This document shows positions 19,253-26,838 of a stretch of 64,000 bases of DNA, one piece after another. Origin of the DNA: VRUE01 sp963774555 (GTDB lineage: Bacteria; Actinomycetota; Thermoleophilia; Solirubrobacterales; 70-9); NCBI GenBank assembly GCA_963774555.1, contig CAVZFL010000002.1, forward strand, positions 1,061,972-1,125,971, in the 5' to 3' direction. The notes below the pieces were generated by a model that did no database searches, had not been told where the DNA came from, and saw only the letters and a program-made list of their open reading frames with translations. The number at the start of each line of letters is the position of its first letter. Within the stretch, counting starts at the first letter, position 1. The translations under genes were made by a program, and so were the position numbers.

Positions 19253-21202
19253 TCAGTAGCCGCCGGCAAGTGGCAACTCGGGGCGATAGACGACTGACCC
19301 GGCCTGCTCACGCCCCTCTAGAGAGGTGACGATTGCGGCCACATTGCGAGCTATCAGGCCGAAGCCCTGCCTCGTGGCTTCTTCACGTAGGCCGGAAAGG
19401 CGGCGGGGATTCGCAGAGGCGGCAACCTCCACGAGTTCGGCCTCGGCCATCTGGAGAGCGGAAGTGGTTCGGTTTCGTGCCCTTTTCAGGTGATGTCGCA
19501 TTCCATTGAGATCTCCGGTCGCCCTAGCGTGGTCAGCGAGAACGATCAGGGTGTCAAGGGCCGTGAACGAAGGGTGGCCAAACCGGCGGATCGGGTGGCG
19601 AGAAAGGATCTCCCCCAGCAGCACGTCGATGCCTCCAGGGCCTTGTTCGTGCCAGCGCACCAAGGCGTCGGTGAGGTCGTCGTCTATCCGGAACATCGGA
19701 TGCCGGATCAATCGTCTTGCATATCCCATGAAGGGGCTTTCCATCAGCTCTCTGGCCTTGGTGGCTTGGCCTGCGTGCAACTCCACCAACGCCTCATCGA
19801 GATTGAGCCATGCCGCCCAGTTGAAGCCGATGTGTGGCATCCGGTCCTCGTATCGCCCCACAATCTTGGCTCGGTGTTGGAGCTCGCCGCGCTGCCGGTA
19901 AGTCCAAGCCAGGATGTAGACCGTCATTGCTTCGAGGGCGGGAAGGCGCCGGTGGCGTAGCTGGGTCAGGCTTTTCTCGGCATCCTCGGAAGCTGCCTCG
20001 AGGTCGCCGTGGAGCTTCTCGATCGAGGCGATGCGAGTGAGGATCTCTGGGCGGTCGGCAGAAGGAGTCGCCCGCAGGCGCGTGATCGCATGGCGGTCTG
20101 AGCGACGCCGCGGCCGTGAATCCAGCAGCGTCGCGTACATCTCTGCCAAGCGCGAACCCTCTCGAATTCTTGGCACCCTCAGAAGCCCCGACAGAACCGC
20201 CAGGATCGGGGTCCTCATCCACGGGATGTCGTACCCAGCGCTGCGCAGCAGCTTCAGCATTAGAGGACGCTTCCTCGCCCCCCGGTCGAATAGGAGAGCC
20301 TTCGCCAGGTAACGGCGCGCGACGGCGGCACCTCGCAGCTGTCCAAGCAACTTCGCCTTGGAGACGTTGCTCAATTGAAAGGTCTCGACGGTCGGCCGGG
20401 GGAGCGGTTCCCGCTCTGGGGTAGTTGGGATCGCGTGGGGCGCGATTGCGTGCCCGAGTTCGCGCAGGGCGTCCGTCGGGTTTCCGGGTTCGAGCTTTAC
20501 CTTCGTCCCCCTCAGCAGTTCTTCCAAGCGTTCGAGGTTCGAGCCCGGTAACTCCCACCAAGTCACTCCCCGAGCCTGATCGAAGACATCGAGCAGAACT
20601 GGCGTCAGGTCGGGATCAGCACCTCGATAGCCGAAGAGGAAGACCTCTCGCCCACGGATGTCTGCCGCAAGCTTCTTGGCCCAGTCCTCCTCCAGCAACC
20701 AAACGCGGGACGCCTGGAAGAGGAGGTCGTAGTCGTGCCGAGCTGGCTCCCTTGGGGGATCACCGGGAAAGGGGAATGTTCCGTGAGGCTTGTAAAGCGT
20801 GGGGCCAAGGGTGTCAAGGTCATCGCCTGGCACCACCACCTGAATTCCGATTTCCTGGCGCCGCGCAGCGGTCTCGATCATCGTGTCGAAGTTCGGAGTC
20901 CAGGCACTCACACCAGCGGCAAGCATGGCGGCAACCGTATGGTGGTTGGCGTTCGGTTCCTTCGGCTCACACTCCCACCACATCTCCCGACGAAGCGCCC
21001 ATCGGGTCTCTTCCCTTCCGTCGTCTAGAGCGTCGAAGACCTGCTCGGGTGAAAGCTCGTCCAGCGCGAAGTCAACCCTCGCCTCCAAGCCGTCGACTCG
21101 AGACAAGAACATGTCACGCAGGTTTCGAAAGTCGGGCGCGTTCGTAGGCGCTGGGACCGAAATGCCTGCGCCCACCACAACGGTTACCTGCCGCGAATCC
21201 AC
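19253..21202 (-). CDS. SIR2-domain protein with helical TPR-like C-terminus, candidate anti-phage NADase
   Basis: The N-terminal 220 residues are a SIR2_2-type domain: GAGIS at 11-15, ANHHTVAAML near 85-94, TPNFDTMIE at 102-110 (Asn104 equivalent to the catalytic Asn), KPHG at 138-141 (His140) and GYRGADPDL at 191-199. Residues about 270-640 are alpha-helical with repeated Ala/Leu heptads (RGAAVARRYLAKALLFDR, EMYATLLDS, TARGDLNG-type turns), like a TPR or STAND sensor. Total length is 649. Such proteins (DSR, SIR2-STAND and others) deplete NAD+ on phage infection. It is intact, with codon use less GC-biased than its neighbours. The start ATG... alternative is unclear, but the motif begins at residue 6. 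No obvious partner gene is adjacent. Function is inferred. Confidence 0.75.
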   Translation of the reverse strand: MDSRQVTVVVGAGISVPAPTNAPDFRNLRDMFLSRVDGLEARVDFALDELSPEQVFDALDDGREETRWALRREMWWECEPKEPNANHHTVAAMLAAGVSAWTPNFDTMIETAARRQEIGIQVVVPGDDLDTLGPTLYKPHGTFPFPGDPPREPARHDYDLLFQASRVWLLEEDWAKKLAADIRGREVFLFGYRGADPDLTPVLLDVFDQARGVTWWELPGSNLERLEELLRGTKVKLEPGNPTDALRELGHAIAPHAIPTTPEREPLPRPTVETFQLSNVSKAKLLGQLRGAAVARRYLAKALLFDRGARKRPLMLKLLRSAGYDIPWMRTPILAVLSGLLRVPRIREGSRLAEMYATLLDSRPRRRSDRHAITRLRATPSADRPEILTRIASIEKLHGDLEAASEDAEKSLTQLRHRRLPALEAMTVYILAWTYRQRGELQHRAKIVGRYEDRMPHIGFNWAAWLNLDEALVELHAGQATKARELMESPFMGYARRLIRHPMFRIDDDLTDALVRWHEQGPGGIDVLLGEILSRHPIRRFGHPSFTALDTLIVLADHARATGDLNGMRHHLKRARNRTTSALQMAEAELVEVAASANPRRLSGLREEATRQGFGLIARNVAAIVTSLEGREQAGSVVYRPELPLAGGY

Positions 21203-21282
21203 TCCCCCCGCCTCCCTTAGACAGCAGGACCATTATACGGAGAAGTCCTTCCTACACTCGAGTTCTTTAGCCGCTCTATAGG

Positions 21283-21741
21283 ATGCCCTGCGAAATGGCG
21301 GGAGCACCTTCACCTGAACAGGGTCGGCGTCTGAGTTCGCTCGGCTCCTTGGCTCTTTTCGAATGCGAAGAGCTACCGCCGCCAGAGAAGCTTCGCAAGG
21401 CTGTACGCCAGGCAAGGCCGCGACAGGTGCTATCAGTGGAACCGGTTTCCAACGTGAACTGGCTGCGGCAGCTAGTCATAGCCCTGATCCACCTCTACCA
21501 GCGGCATCTTTCGGTGCGCTTGACGCGCAGGTGCGTTCTGGAGCCAAGCTGCTCGCGCTATGCCGAGCTGGCCATTGCCCAAAACGGTCTTCGCCGGGGA
21601 TTTATCGAAACTTGGCATCGACTGCATCGCTGTATGCCCGAAAACGAAGGAAGAATCGACTATCCGAAAGGAGTCAAGATTTGCCCTACCAAGTCATCCC
21701 AATTGGACGTGTCTTCAATGACAAGTCACGCGCCGAACTGA
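21283..21741 (+). CDS. yidD: YidD-like membrane protein insertion factor
   Basis: The C-terminal 95 residues match YidD: NWLRQLVIALIHLYQRHLSV, then CVLEPSCSRYAELAIAQNG (the PSCSxYA core with its Cys residues), GFIETWHRLHRCMPENEG and a terminal DYPKG. YidD helps insert membrane proteins together with YidC. Here a 57-residue N-terminal stretch without similarity precedes the core; the true start may be the GTG at 21454, which gives the usual length. It is unusual in not lying beside rpmH, rnpA and yidC; this copy is in an accessory setting. Its 3' end overlaps the next gene by 61 bases. Confidence 0.7.
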   Translation: MPCEMAGAPSPEQGRRLSSLGSLALFECEELPPPEKLRKAVRQARPRQVLSVEPVSNVNWLRQLVIALIHLYQRHLSVRLTRRCVLEPSCSRYAELAIAQNGLRRGFIETWHRLHRCMPENEGRIDYPKGVKICPTKSSQLDVSSMTSHAPN

Positions 21742-21869
21742 CTGCGAGCCTGAACCAGTATGAGAGCGACGGCTGGAGGTTCCATTCGGTTTTCGGCGTC
21801 AGCGAGCAAGCCGGCTGCCTCGGGCAGAACACCACCGAGACGCTCTACATGGTGCTGGAGAGCAAGTAG
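21681..21869 (+). CDS. DUF4177-like small protein, TTG start
   Basis: A 62-residue protein reads LPYQVIPIGRVFNDKSRAEL, then TASLNQYESDGWRFHSVFGV, the pattern of DUF4177 (a short sheet, a helix, and the EGW motif). The TTG start at 21681 is supported by a consensus ribosome site AAAGGAG at 21667-21673, eight bases upstream, inside the yidD-like gene. It therefore overlaps yidD out of frame and is probably translated from the same message. Function of the domain is not known. Confidence 0.65.
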   Translation: MPYQVIPIGRVFNDKSRAELTASLNQYESDGWRFHSVFGVSEQAGCLGQNTTETLYMVLESK

Positions 21870-21877
21870 CCCCCCTT

Positions 21878-22303
21878 ATGGATTCCCATGTGTTTCGACT
21901 ACTCGACGAGTCGAACTTCGATGCCTACGACCGCGGGCGCTACGGGCCAGTCCTCGAAGAGGGCACCTCCCACAACGGTCTTACAACCGATGACGTGCTT
22001 GCGGTGACACAAGATTTTGGGCTCTGGGCAATATGCTCGCCCGGCATCTTCCGCGCCGACCTGCGAGGTCTGTTCAAGAAGCGGATCGAGGTCGACGACC
22101 TCATCCCCTACTCGCGGATCATGGAGGTCCGAGCCGAGCCATCCGGTCCCAGGACGCGAAAGCTCGTCATCCTCGAGGATAACTCGAAGAAGCTCGCCCA
22201 GATCGATTTTGCCACCGGTGGCCCGGAATCGGTTGAGAGCGCTGCCTCACACTGCGACCGCATCCTTCGGGTGATGAAGGGGGCATGGGAAGCGGCCCAG
22301 TAA
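21878..22303 (+). CDS. Hypothetical protein, 141 residues, PH-like pattern
   Basis: The protein starts MDSHVFRLLDESNFDAYDRG only eight bases after the previous stop, so it belongs to the same transcript. The middle (DVLAVTQDFGLWAICSPGIF, KRIEVDDLIPYSRIMEVRAE) and RKLVILEDNSKKLAQIDFA look like the strands of a bacterial PH or bPH-type domain, followed by a helix near the C-terminus (SAASHCDRILRVMKGAWEAA). I do not recognise the family with certainty. No signal peptide or membrane helix. It is intact. Confidence 0.55.
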   Translation: MDSHVFRLLDESNFDAYDRGRYGPVLEEGTSHNGLTTDDVLAVTQDFGLWAICSPGIFRADLRGLFKKRIEVDDLIPYSRIMEVRAEPSGPRTRKLVILEDNSKKLAQIDFATGGPESVESAASHCDRILRVMKGAWEAAQ

Positions 22304-22495
22304 TGGTCCAGCGCCGGCCTTTGCCATCGGTTCTCGAAGCCAAGGATCGCGGCGTCGCCTGGCATCAGGTCGATCACCAGCTCGTCGCCGGGACTCCCTG
22401 CCTTCCACCTGCAAATGACGGGGCTTGATGTGTCGTTGCGAAGTCCGTGGGCACGGAGGCGCTCCTCGAACCGGTGCAAGCCGCCCGACTCGTCC

Positions 22496-23365
22496 TTAGC
22501 TGCAAGTGCCAGTTGCCGAGGCGAGCAGCACCACGTTCGGGAAGCTCAGGGGCTTCAAGCCACCGCCCACCTTCGCTACGGCCAGTGTAATCGCGTCCCA
22601 GGCCTCCTCCTGGGCGTCACCTGCGTACTGCTCGATCATTGCCCGGATCGGGGCGGAGATCGCCCTGATGTAGGCGGTGAAGTGCTCTGGGGAGTCGAAC
22701 TCCAAGGTGACCTCGGCCTGCTCCACGGCGACATTCGAGAACCCACCTCCTTCGAGCAGCCCGCCGATGGCAGCAGGGGTGGGTCGGGAGAGGGGGCCGG
22801 GCGTTCCGGCCGGGGGCGGGGGCACGCCCAGCCGCTCCATCGTCGTCCTCATCGGAATCGAAAGGAAGGGGACCTGATCGGGTTCGCCCCACGAGCTGAT
22901 CGCCATCCGCGCGCCCGGCCTGAGGAAACCTCGGATGCGTCTCGCTGCGGCCTCCGCGTCAGGCTCGAAGATTATTCCCCAGCGCGACACGGCGGCGTCG
23001 AAGCTCTCGGGCGGAAAATCGAGGCTGGAGGCGTCTGACTCCATGAACTCGATGTTGCCCAAGCCGGCAGCCGCGGCGCGTTCACGCCCGAACGCGAGCA
23101 TCTCGGCGGAGATGTCCGTGGCCACAACGCTGCCCTCCGGGCCGGCCTTGCGCGCGGCGGTTAGCGCCGGCTCGCCATAGCCGGCGGCGACGTCCAAGAC
23201 CCGGCTTCCCGGCTGCACGCCGGCGAGCTCCACCAACCGCTCGCTGATGTGCCGGTCTGCGCTGTCATTGAACGCGCTCCAGTCCATCCATCCCACCGCA
23301 GCAGAGTCCCAGTGCTTGTGCTGCGCCTCACGGAACTCGACCGGGTCGATCGCCTTGGATTCCAT
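22496..23365 (-). CDS. Class I SAM-dependent methyltransferase (UbiE/COQ5-like)
   Basis: The ATG at 23365 has a GGAGGAG ribosome site. Motif I is RVLDVAAGYGEPALTAARKA, followed by the acidic end of strand 2 (VVATDISAEML), motif II (ESFDAAVSRWGIIFEPD) and motif III (FLRPGARMAISSWGEPDQVP). The C-terminal half (AAIGGLLEGGGFSNVAVEQA) matches small-molecule methyltransferases of the UbiE group. Length is 289 residues. It transfers a methyl group from SAM to an unknown acceptor. It is the last chromosomal gene before the left end of the tRNA-Arg island, 119 bases away. Confidence 0.85.
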   Translation of the reverse strand: MESKAIDPVEFREAQHKHWDSAAVGWMDWSAFNDSADRHISERLVELAGVQPGSRVLDVAAGYGEPALTAARKAGPEGSVVATDISAEMLAFGRERAAAAGLGNIEFMESDASSLDFPPESFDAAVSRWGIIFEPDAEAAARRIRGFLRPGARMAISSWGEPDQVPFLSIPMRTTMERLGVPPPPAGTPGPLSRPTPAAIGGLLEGGGFSNVAVEQAEVTLEFDSPEHFTAYIRAISAPIRAMIEQYAGDAQEEAWDAITLAVAKVGGGLKPLSFPNVVLLASATGTCS

Positions 23366-23483
23366 GCTCGCTCCTCCATGCCACCCATCGCAGTGCACGG
23401 CGACGCTAGCCGATTCGGGTTACCGGCGGGCTCGCAGAATGGAACGACGATGCGGCAAGCTCCAACCAGGCCGGGGCAAAGAG

Positions 23484-23533
23484 GAACGCGCCTGACAGGA
23501 TTCGAACCTGTGACCTTCGGTTTCGTAGCCCGA
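23484..23533 (-). repeat. attL: 50-bp copy of the tRNA-Arg 3' end
   Basis: This stretch matches 30291-30340 at 48 of 50 positions (differences at 23493 and 23529). It covers the T arm, variable loop and the 3' side of the anticodon arm of the tRNA-Arg(ACG) gene, but the 5' half of a tRNA is absent. The orientation is the same as in the intact gene. It marks the far end of an element integrated at the tRNA 3' end. Confidence 0.85.
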
Positions 23534-23624
23534 GCCGGTGGATCGGCTGGACTACGTGGAGCCCGGTTTCAAGCGGTTTCCGGCGAATCGAGCCCCGCTG
23601 GGATCGGCTGGAATCTGTGGGGCA

Positions 23625-23646
23625 TGTTGCCCCATTTGTTGCCCCA
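23625..23646. promoter_or_regulatory. Pair of candidate integrase arm-type sites (left end)
   Basis: TGTTGCCCCA occurs at 23625-23634 and again at 23637-23646, a 12-base period. The same pair with the same period and orientation is found just inside the other end of the element (30201-30222). The positions, 92 bases inside the attL core, suit arm sites bound by the N-terminal domain of a tyrosine integrase. Confidence 0.5.
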
Positions 23647-23656
23647 GGGGTGAGGC

Positions 23657-24334
23657 TCAAGCAACGAGGGCAATCACTATGCCGGCGATTCCGACGAGGC
23701 CACCAATTGCTCCGATGATGATGCCCATGCGGTTGCGCCGGTAGTCCTCGGCGGCGCCAACTGCCTCGCGAAGCTTGCGACTCAGCTCGTCGGCTTTGTC
23801 GGAGGCGGTTCGCAGACATTCGGCGCCATAGATCCAATCGCTCCACTTATGAGCCGTCTTTCGCGTCCGACCTTCCTCCATCCAGAAGCGCACCTCACGC
23901 TCAAGTTCCTCGATCTCCTCGGCGCTGGCAACGGAGGGCAACTTGCCGTGGTCAACGAGGCGGGCAGCGTTTGCGTAGTAGCGATCCCAGATGCCGTCCT
24001 TCTTCAGCTTGCCGAGGCGTGCCTTGGCAACGACCTCGAAGGACTCCATCATCGTTCGACGCAGATGATCCTCGAAATTGGTGAGTTGGTCACGCTGCTC
24101 CTCGTTTGAGAGATCTGGAGCGCTCTCGGCGAGACGGGCGAGATGCGAGAGAGCCTCGGTGAGGTTGTTGCGCCCGATCCGGTTGTAGATGCGGGCATGC
24201 TCCTCGGCATAGCGATGTGCCTCCATCACCGTGAGGATGCGCGTGGAGAGAACCTCGAACATACGCTCGACCTGCTCGCGGTAGACACCGGCGATCCGCT
24301 CGTCGGCGCTCGTCGGGATGGAGGGGTTCTGCAC
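23657..24334 (-). CDS. Hypothetical coiled-coil protein with C-terminal membrane helix
   Basis: This 225-residue protein starts at a GTG at 24334. It is mostly helical and charged (ERMFEVLSTRILTVMEAHRY, NFEDHLRRTMMESFEVVAKA, EELEREVRFWMEEGR) and ends in one Gly/Ile-rich membrane segment (MGIIIGAIGGLVGIAGIVIA). There is no signal peptide, so the large N-terminal part faces the cytoplasm. I do not recognise the family. It is the leftmost gene of the island, reading towards attL. A tail-anchored protein in a cargo position could be a membrane effector of a defence or exclusion system, but nothing in the sequence proves it. Confidence 0.6.
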   Translation of the reverse strand: MQNPSIPTSADERIAGVYREQVERMFEVLSTRILTVMEAHRYAEEHARIYNRIGRNNLTEALSHLARLAESAPDLSNEEQRDQLTNFEDHLRRTMMESFEVVAKARLGKLKKDGIWDRYYANAARLVDHGKLPSVASAEEIEELEREVRFWMEEGRTRKTAHKWSDWIYGAECLRTASDKADELSRKLREAVGAAEDYRRNRMGIIIGAIGGLVGIAGIVIALVA

Positions 24335-24364
24335 CGCTAACCGCCTAAGCCTGCCGAGAACTGG

Positions 24365-24655
24365 CTAGCAGCGAGTTGGGATCGGCGGTTTGGCGGGCGG
24401 ACGGTAGCCCTCGGGTAGAGGGGGCAGCTCCTTGAGCAGTTCGTCCCCAAGTGCGGCGAGCTCAAGCAGCTCGCTCTCCGTGTAGGAGTCGAGCACCGAA
24501 CCGACCTCGCCGCCCATCTCGGAGCCGGGGCCCTCGGGCAGATCGATCAACTCGGGAAGATCCTCCAACGCGGCAAGCGATACTTCCTCAGCGGAGATCC
24601 CCAAGCGAGTCGATGCCCAGGAATGAAAGAACGTGTCGTCACGCGAAGAAGTCAT
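24365..24655 (-). CDS. Hypothetical acidic protein, 96 residues
   Basis: ATG at 24655 with a GGGAGGG-type ribosome site gives MTSSRDDTFFHSWASTRLGI, then a very acidic middle (SLAALEDLPELIDLPEGPGS) and a helix (YTESELLELAALGDELLKEL) before a proline-rich end. It lies 31 bases upstream of the coiled-coil protein on the same strand, so the two may be co-transcribed. No family recognised. An in-frame start at 24703 is possible but less well supported. Confidence 0.5.
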   Translation of the reverse strand: MTSSRDDTFFHSWASTRLGISAEEVSLAALEDLPELIDLPEGPGSEMGGEVGSVLDSYTESELLELAALGDELLKELPPLPEGYRPPAKPPIPTRC

Positions 24656-24931
24656 CGAAGGAGAGCCCTCCCGCTCCTCGTGGTAAGAAGCGAAGCCCGG
24701 CATGGTAGCGAGGAGTCGACACGGGTACGAACAAAGACAGCGTCCGTAGGTCCCATAGCCGAAGCGTACCCACTTCGCATCGCATTCATGCTCTTCAACC
24801 CATCGGACGGAAATCCTTCGGCACGCATGGCCTCACCCCCCAGCCTTCGATTGCTCGGCAAACTTATATCGCCTCGAGACGAATGGAGTCGCCTCCACGT
24901 CAGGAAACGTCGCTGCCCGGCTGAAGCGCGC

Positions 24932-25456
24932 TCAAGCATTGCCCACGGCTAGTTCGGGAAGCATCCTTGACAGAAAGTCTTCAGCGGGCTTGCGAATGCG
25001 TAGATCACTAGCCCTGAGGCAGTCGAGGACGGCCAGAATTTCGCTGAGTTGCGGCCATCCCTCGGCCGCCTCCGGCGCCGCAATATGCAACGGCTCGATT
25101 GCCTGCCCCCGGACTTCCCCATGCGCGTAGGGCCAGACGGGAGGCGGCTCGTCGCCTGAGGAGCGAATCGCGCCCGCCATCGGCTCGGCCGCCCAGGCCG
25201 CTGGCACACCAGCCGTCAGCGCACCCAGTCGAGCAGGGACAACAAAGCGGAGCGCGTGAAGAGCGAACTCCTCGAAGTGAGGGAGATGGACTTCGCGGCG
25301 GTCCGCCCAATAGAGATCCGCACCCTTCGCCCGCTCCAGCGCACGCTGTACGACCGGGTGCGGAACACGGAGACGCTCCGCGAGCGACCTGTAGCTCCAA
25401 GCCCCATCGTGGGCGAGCAGCCCACTGAGGACGTAAACGTCGGAATTCTTGACCAT
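24932..25456 (-). CDS. Winged-helix protein, partner of the adjacent nucleotidyltransferase-like gene
   Basis: From ATG 25456 the protein begins MVKNSDVYVLSGLLAHDGAW, then a clear helix-turn-helix/wing (YRSLAERLRVPHPVVQRALE, followed by ADLYWADRREVHLPHFEEF). The second half contains RLGALTAGVPAAWAAEPM and VWPYAHGEVRGQAIEPLH, a pattern I recall in a widespread family of unnamed regulators found beside nucleotidyltransferase genes. It lies 55 bases downstream of such a gene on the same strand. It probably binds DNA and may act as the regulator or antitoxin of a two-gene module. Length from this start is 174 residues. Confidence 0.6.
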   Translation of the reverse strand: MVKNSDVYVLSGLLAHDGAWSYRSLAERLRVPHPVVQRALERAKGADLYWADRREVHLPHFEEFALHALRFVVPARLGALTAGVPAAWAAEPMAGAIRSSGDEPPPVWPYAHGEVRGQAIEPLHIAAPEAAEGWPQLSEILAVLDCLRASDLRIRKPAEDFLSRMLPELAVGNA

Positions 25457-25465
25457 GACGAGGAG

Positions 25466-25495
25466 TAGCGTATCAAGTATCAATACACGATACAC
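25466..25495 (-). promoter_or_regulatory. AT-rich inverted repeats upstream of the winged-helix gene
   Basis: Between the two genes lies an unusually AT-rich stretch with GTATC and GATAC words in inverted order and a central GTAT-CA-ATAC palindrome. The word CAAGTATC recurs at 26013-26020, in the divergent promoter of the same module. It looks like a promoter with an operator for an autoregulatory protein. Confidence 0.4.
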
Positions 25496-25510
25496 CGATG
25501 TCCATCGGTT

Positions 25511-26005
25511 TCAGGCCTGGTCCCCGCCGAGCGCAACCGCCCCAGCGAGAATGCGGTCGCGCATGTAGGGCGACAGGCTAGCCTCGGTGACGACATCCAC
25601 CTCCACCCCAAGGCTCTCTTCCAGCTCGTTGGACAGCGCGATCAGGTCAAACAAGGTCCCGCCCTCCGCCATGTCAACAAGAAGACCGAGATTTCCGGAG
25701 GCGTCCTGCTCCCCACGTCCGGTTGAACCGAGCAAGCGAACATTGCTTGCCCCGTGGGCGGCGGCAATGCGGTGCACGTCCTCCCGAATCTCCGTCAGCT
25801 CCTCGATGCACTTGAGCACGTCGCGATCCAGCCCGTAGGCACGACGCAGGCGCTTGGCCAACAGGCATAGCCGCTCGGCGCGGTCGTTCATCTCCTCGAT
25901 CTCGTATCCCGCCTCCGCCTTCTTCGCAAGGACGTCAATCAGCTCATCGGTGATTTGCTTGCCGCTGGCCGTCTTGCCGTAGGTCTTCCTTGCCGACGAT
26001 CTCAC
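25511..26005 (-). CDS. CopG-like N-terminus fused to degenerate minimal nucleotidyltransferase domain
   Basis: The N-terminal 40 residues (KTYGKTASGKQITDELIDVL, AKKAEAGYEIEEM) resemble the CopG-type antitoxins of Actinobacteria. After a helical linker comes a nucleotidyltransferase-like domain: VRLLGSTGRGEQDASGNLG (GSxxRGE kept) then LLVDMAEGGTLFDLIALSNE and VEVDVVTEASLSPYMRDRIL. In active MNT proteins the GS motif is followed by SDxDL; here the two Asp are replaced (SGNLGLLVD), so catalysis is doubtful, although the third Asp (VDVV) is present. GTG at 26005 is the chosen start; the gene is divergent from a small gene at 26029 with only 23 bases between them, so both messages are nearly leaderless. 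A toxin-antitoxin-like role is inferred. Confidence 0.6.
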   Translation of the reverse strand: MRSSARKTYGKTASGKQITDELIDVLAKKAEAGYEIEEMNDRAERLCLLAKRLRRAYGLDRDVLKCIEELTEIREDVHRIAAAHGASNVRLLGSTGRGEQDASGNLGLLVDMAEGGTLFDLIALSNELEESLGVEVDVVTEASLSPYMRDRILAGAVALGGDQA

Positions 26006-26028
26006 AGACAACAAGTATCGTAGAAGCT

Positions 26029-26286
26029 GTGGGCTACGAGCGCATCAAGACCGAGCACGCCGGAGCGAAGAATGGCGGCGGAGCGTGGATGACGCGCGCC
26101 GAGGCGAAGGAAACCTCCAAGCGCAGCCGTCGCGCGATGGAGAAGGTTGCCAAAGGCGGACAGCTCCTCGATGACTGGGGCGACTTGGACCAGTTCAGCG
26201 CACAGGCGTCGCGCGGCGTTCTCCGCCACATGACCAAAGACGAAGAAAAAGCCGATCTCTCGTGGAAGGGATTCCAGCCGCGGTAA
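26029..26286 (+). CDS. Small basic protein with EHAGAKNGGG motif
   Basis: GTG at 26029 gives an 85-residue protein beginning MGYERIKTEHAGAKNGGGAW, then MTRAEAKETSKRSRRAMEK. The Gly-rich box followed by a Lys/Arg-rich helix is a pattern I recall in small conserved proteins beside toxin-antitoxin or regulator genes. It shares a 23-base divergent promoter region with the CopG/nucleotidyltransferase gene. Its high positive charge suggests nucleic-acid binding. The C-terminal part (DKDEEKADLSWKGF-type) is charged and ends QPR. Function is unknown. Confidence 0.55.
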   Translation: MGYERIKTEHAGAKNGGGAWMTRAEAKETSKRSRRAMEKVAKGGQLLDDWGDLDQFSAQASRGVLRHMTKDEEKADLSWKGFQPR

Positions 26287-26337
26287 CGTCTGGTGGCGTA
26301 AGCAAAGACGCGAACGGCCGGCATCACCACGCCGCAG

Positions 26338-26838
26338 CTATTCGTGGGCAGCAACCTTGTAGGTAACGACACAGAAGTAAAAGCCACCGAGGCCTATCTC
26401 GGCAAGCGCCCAAATCGCCAACCATTCGTAGAGTGCGACAAAGAGCGGCGCGGCGCCGATCGCATCGGCACGAACGGCGCCGACGATGCTCATTAGGGTA
26501 ATCACGAAAAGGAGAAGCACTGCGGCGAGCAGGTTCAGGACAAGCAGGGAGAAGGACTCGCCGCGCCTCAGCTCCTTGACGATCTCTCGCCCCTTGTCAA
26601 GAGAAACGAGGATCGCAACCGCCGTGATAAGAAAACCCATCAGGGTGACAGCGGCGGTCGTCAACTGCTTGTAAAGCTCGGCGCGGTCCTTGTCGGAAAG
26701 ACTGGCCAAGAGTGGTGTATTGGAGAAAACCCAAGGCTCGATAATGAAGATGGCAGCCGCTGCGAAGACGGCGATTCCGGCGATATGGCGCAGGCGTTGT
26801 GCAAGCGTCGTTTTGGGGGCTGGTGGATCGCCAACCAC
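26338..26838 (-). CDS. Four-helix membrane protein, coupled to the upstream 291-residue protein
   Basis: GTG at 26838 shares one base with the stop of the upstream gene, so the two proteins are translationally coupled. Four membrane helices are clear: about 21-40 (IAVFAAAAIFIIEPWVF), 58-80 (TTAAVTLMGFLITAVAILV), 95-120 (LLVLNLLAAVLLLFVITLMS) and 130-158 (LFVALYEWLAIWALAEIGLG). A charged loop, DKGREIVKELRRGES, lies between helices 2 and 3. No family is recognised. Size and topology resemble membrane partners in two-gene defence systems such as Kiwa KwaA, but no sequence similarity is claimed. Confidence 0.6.
   Translation of the reverse strand: MVGDPPAPKTTLAQRLRHIAGIAVFAAAAIFIIEPWVFSNTPLLASLSDKDRAELYKQLTTAAVTLMGFLITAVAILVSLDKGREIVKELRRGESFSLLVLNLLAAVLLLFVITLMSIVGAVRADAIGAAPLFVALYEWLAIWALAEIGLGGFYFCVVTYKVAAHE

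Noticed and set aside
23484..23533. A second tRNA-Arg gene
   Set aside because: Only the 3' part is present; the acceptor 5' strand and D arm are missing, so it is an attachment-site copy.
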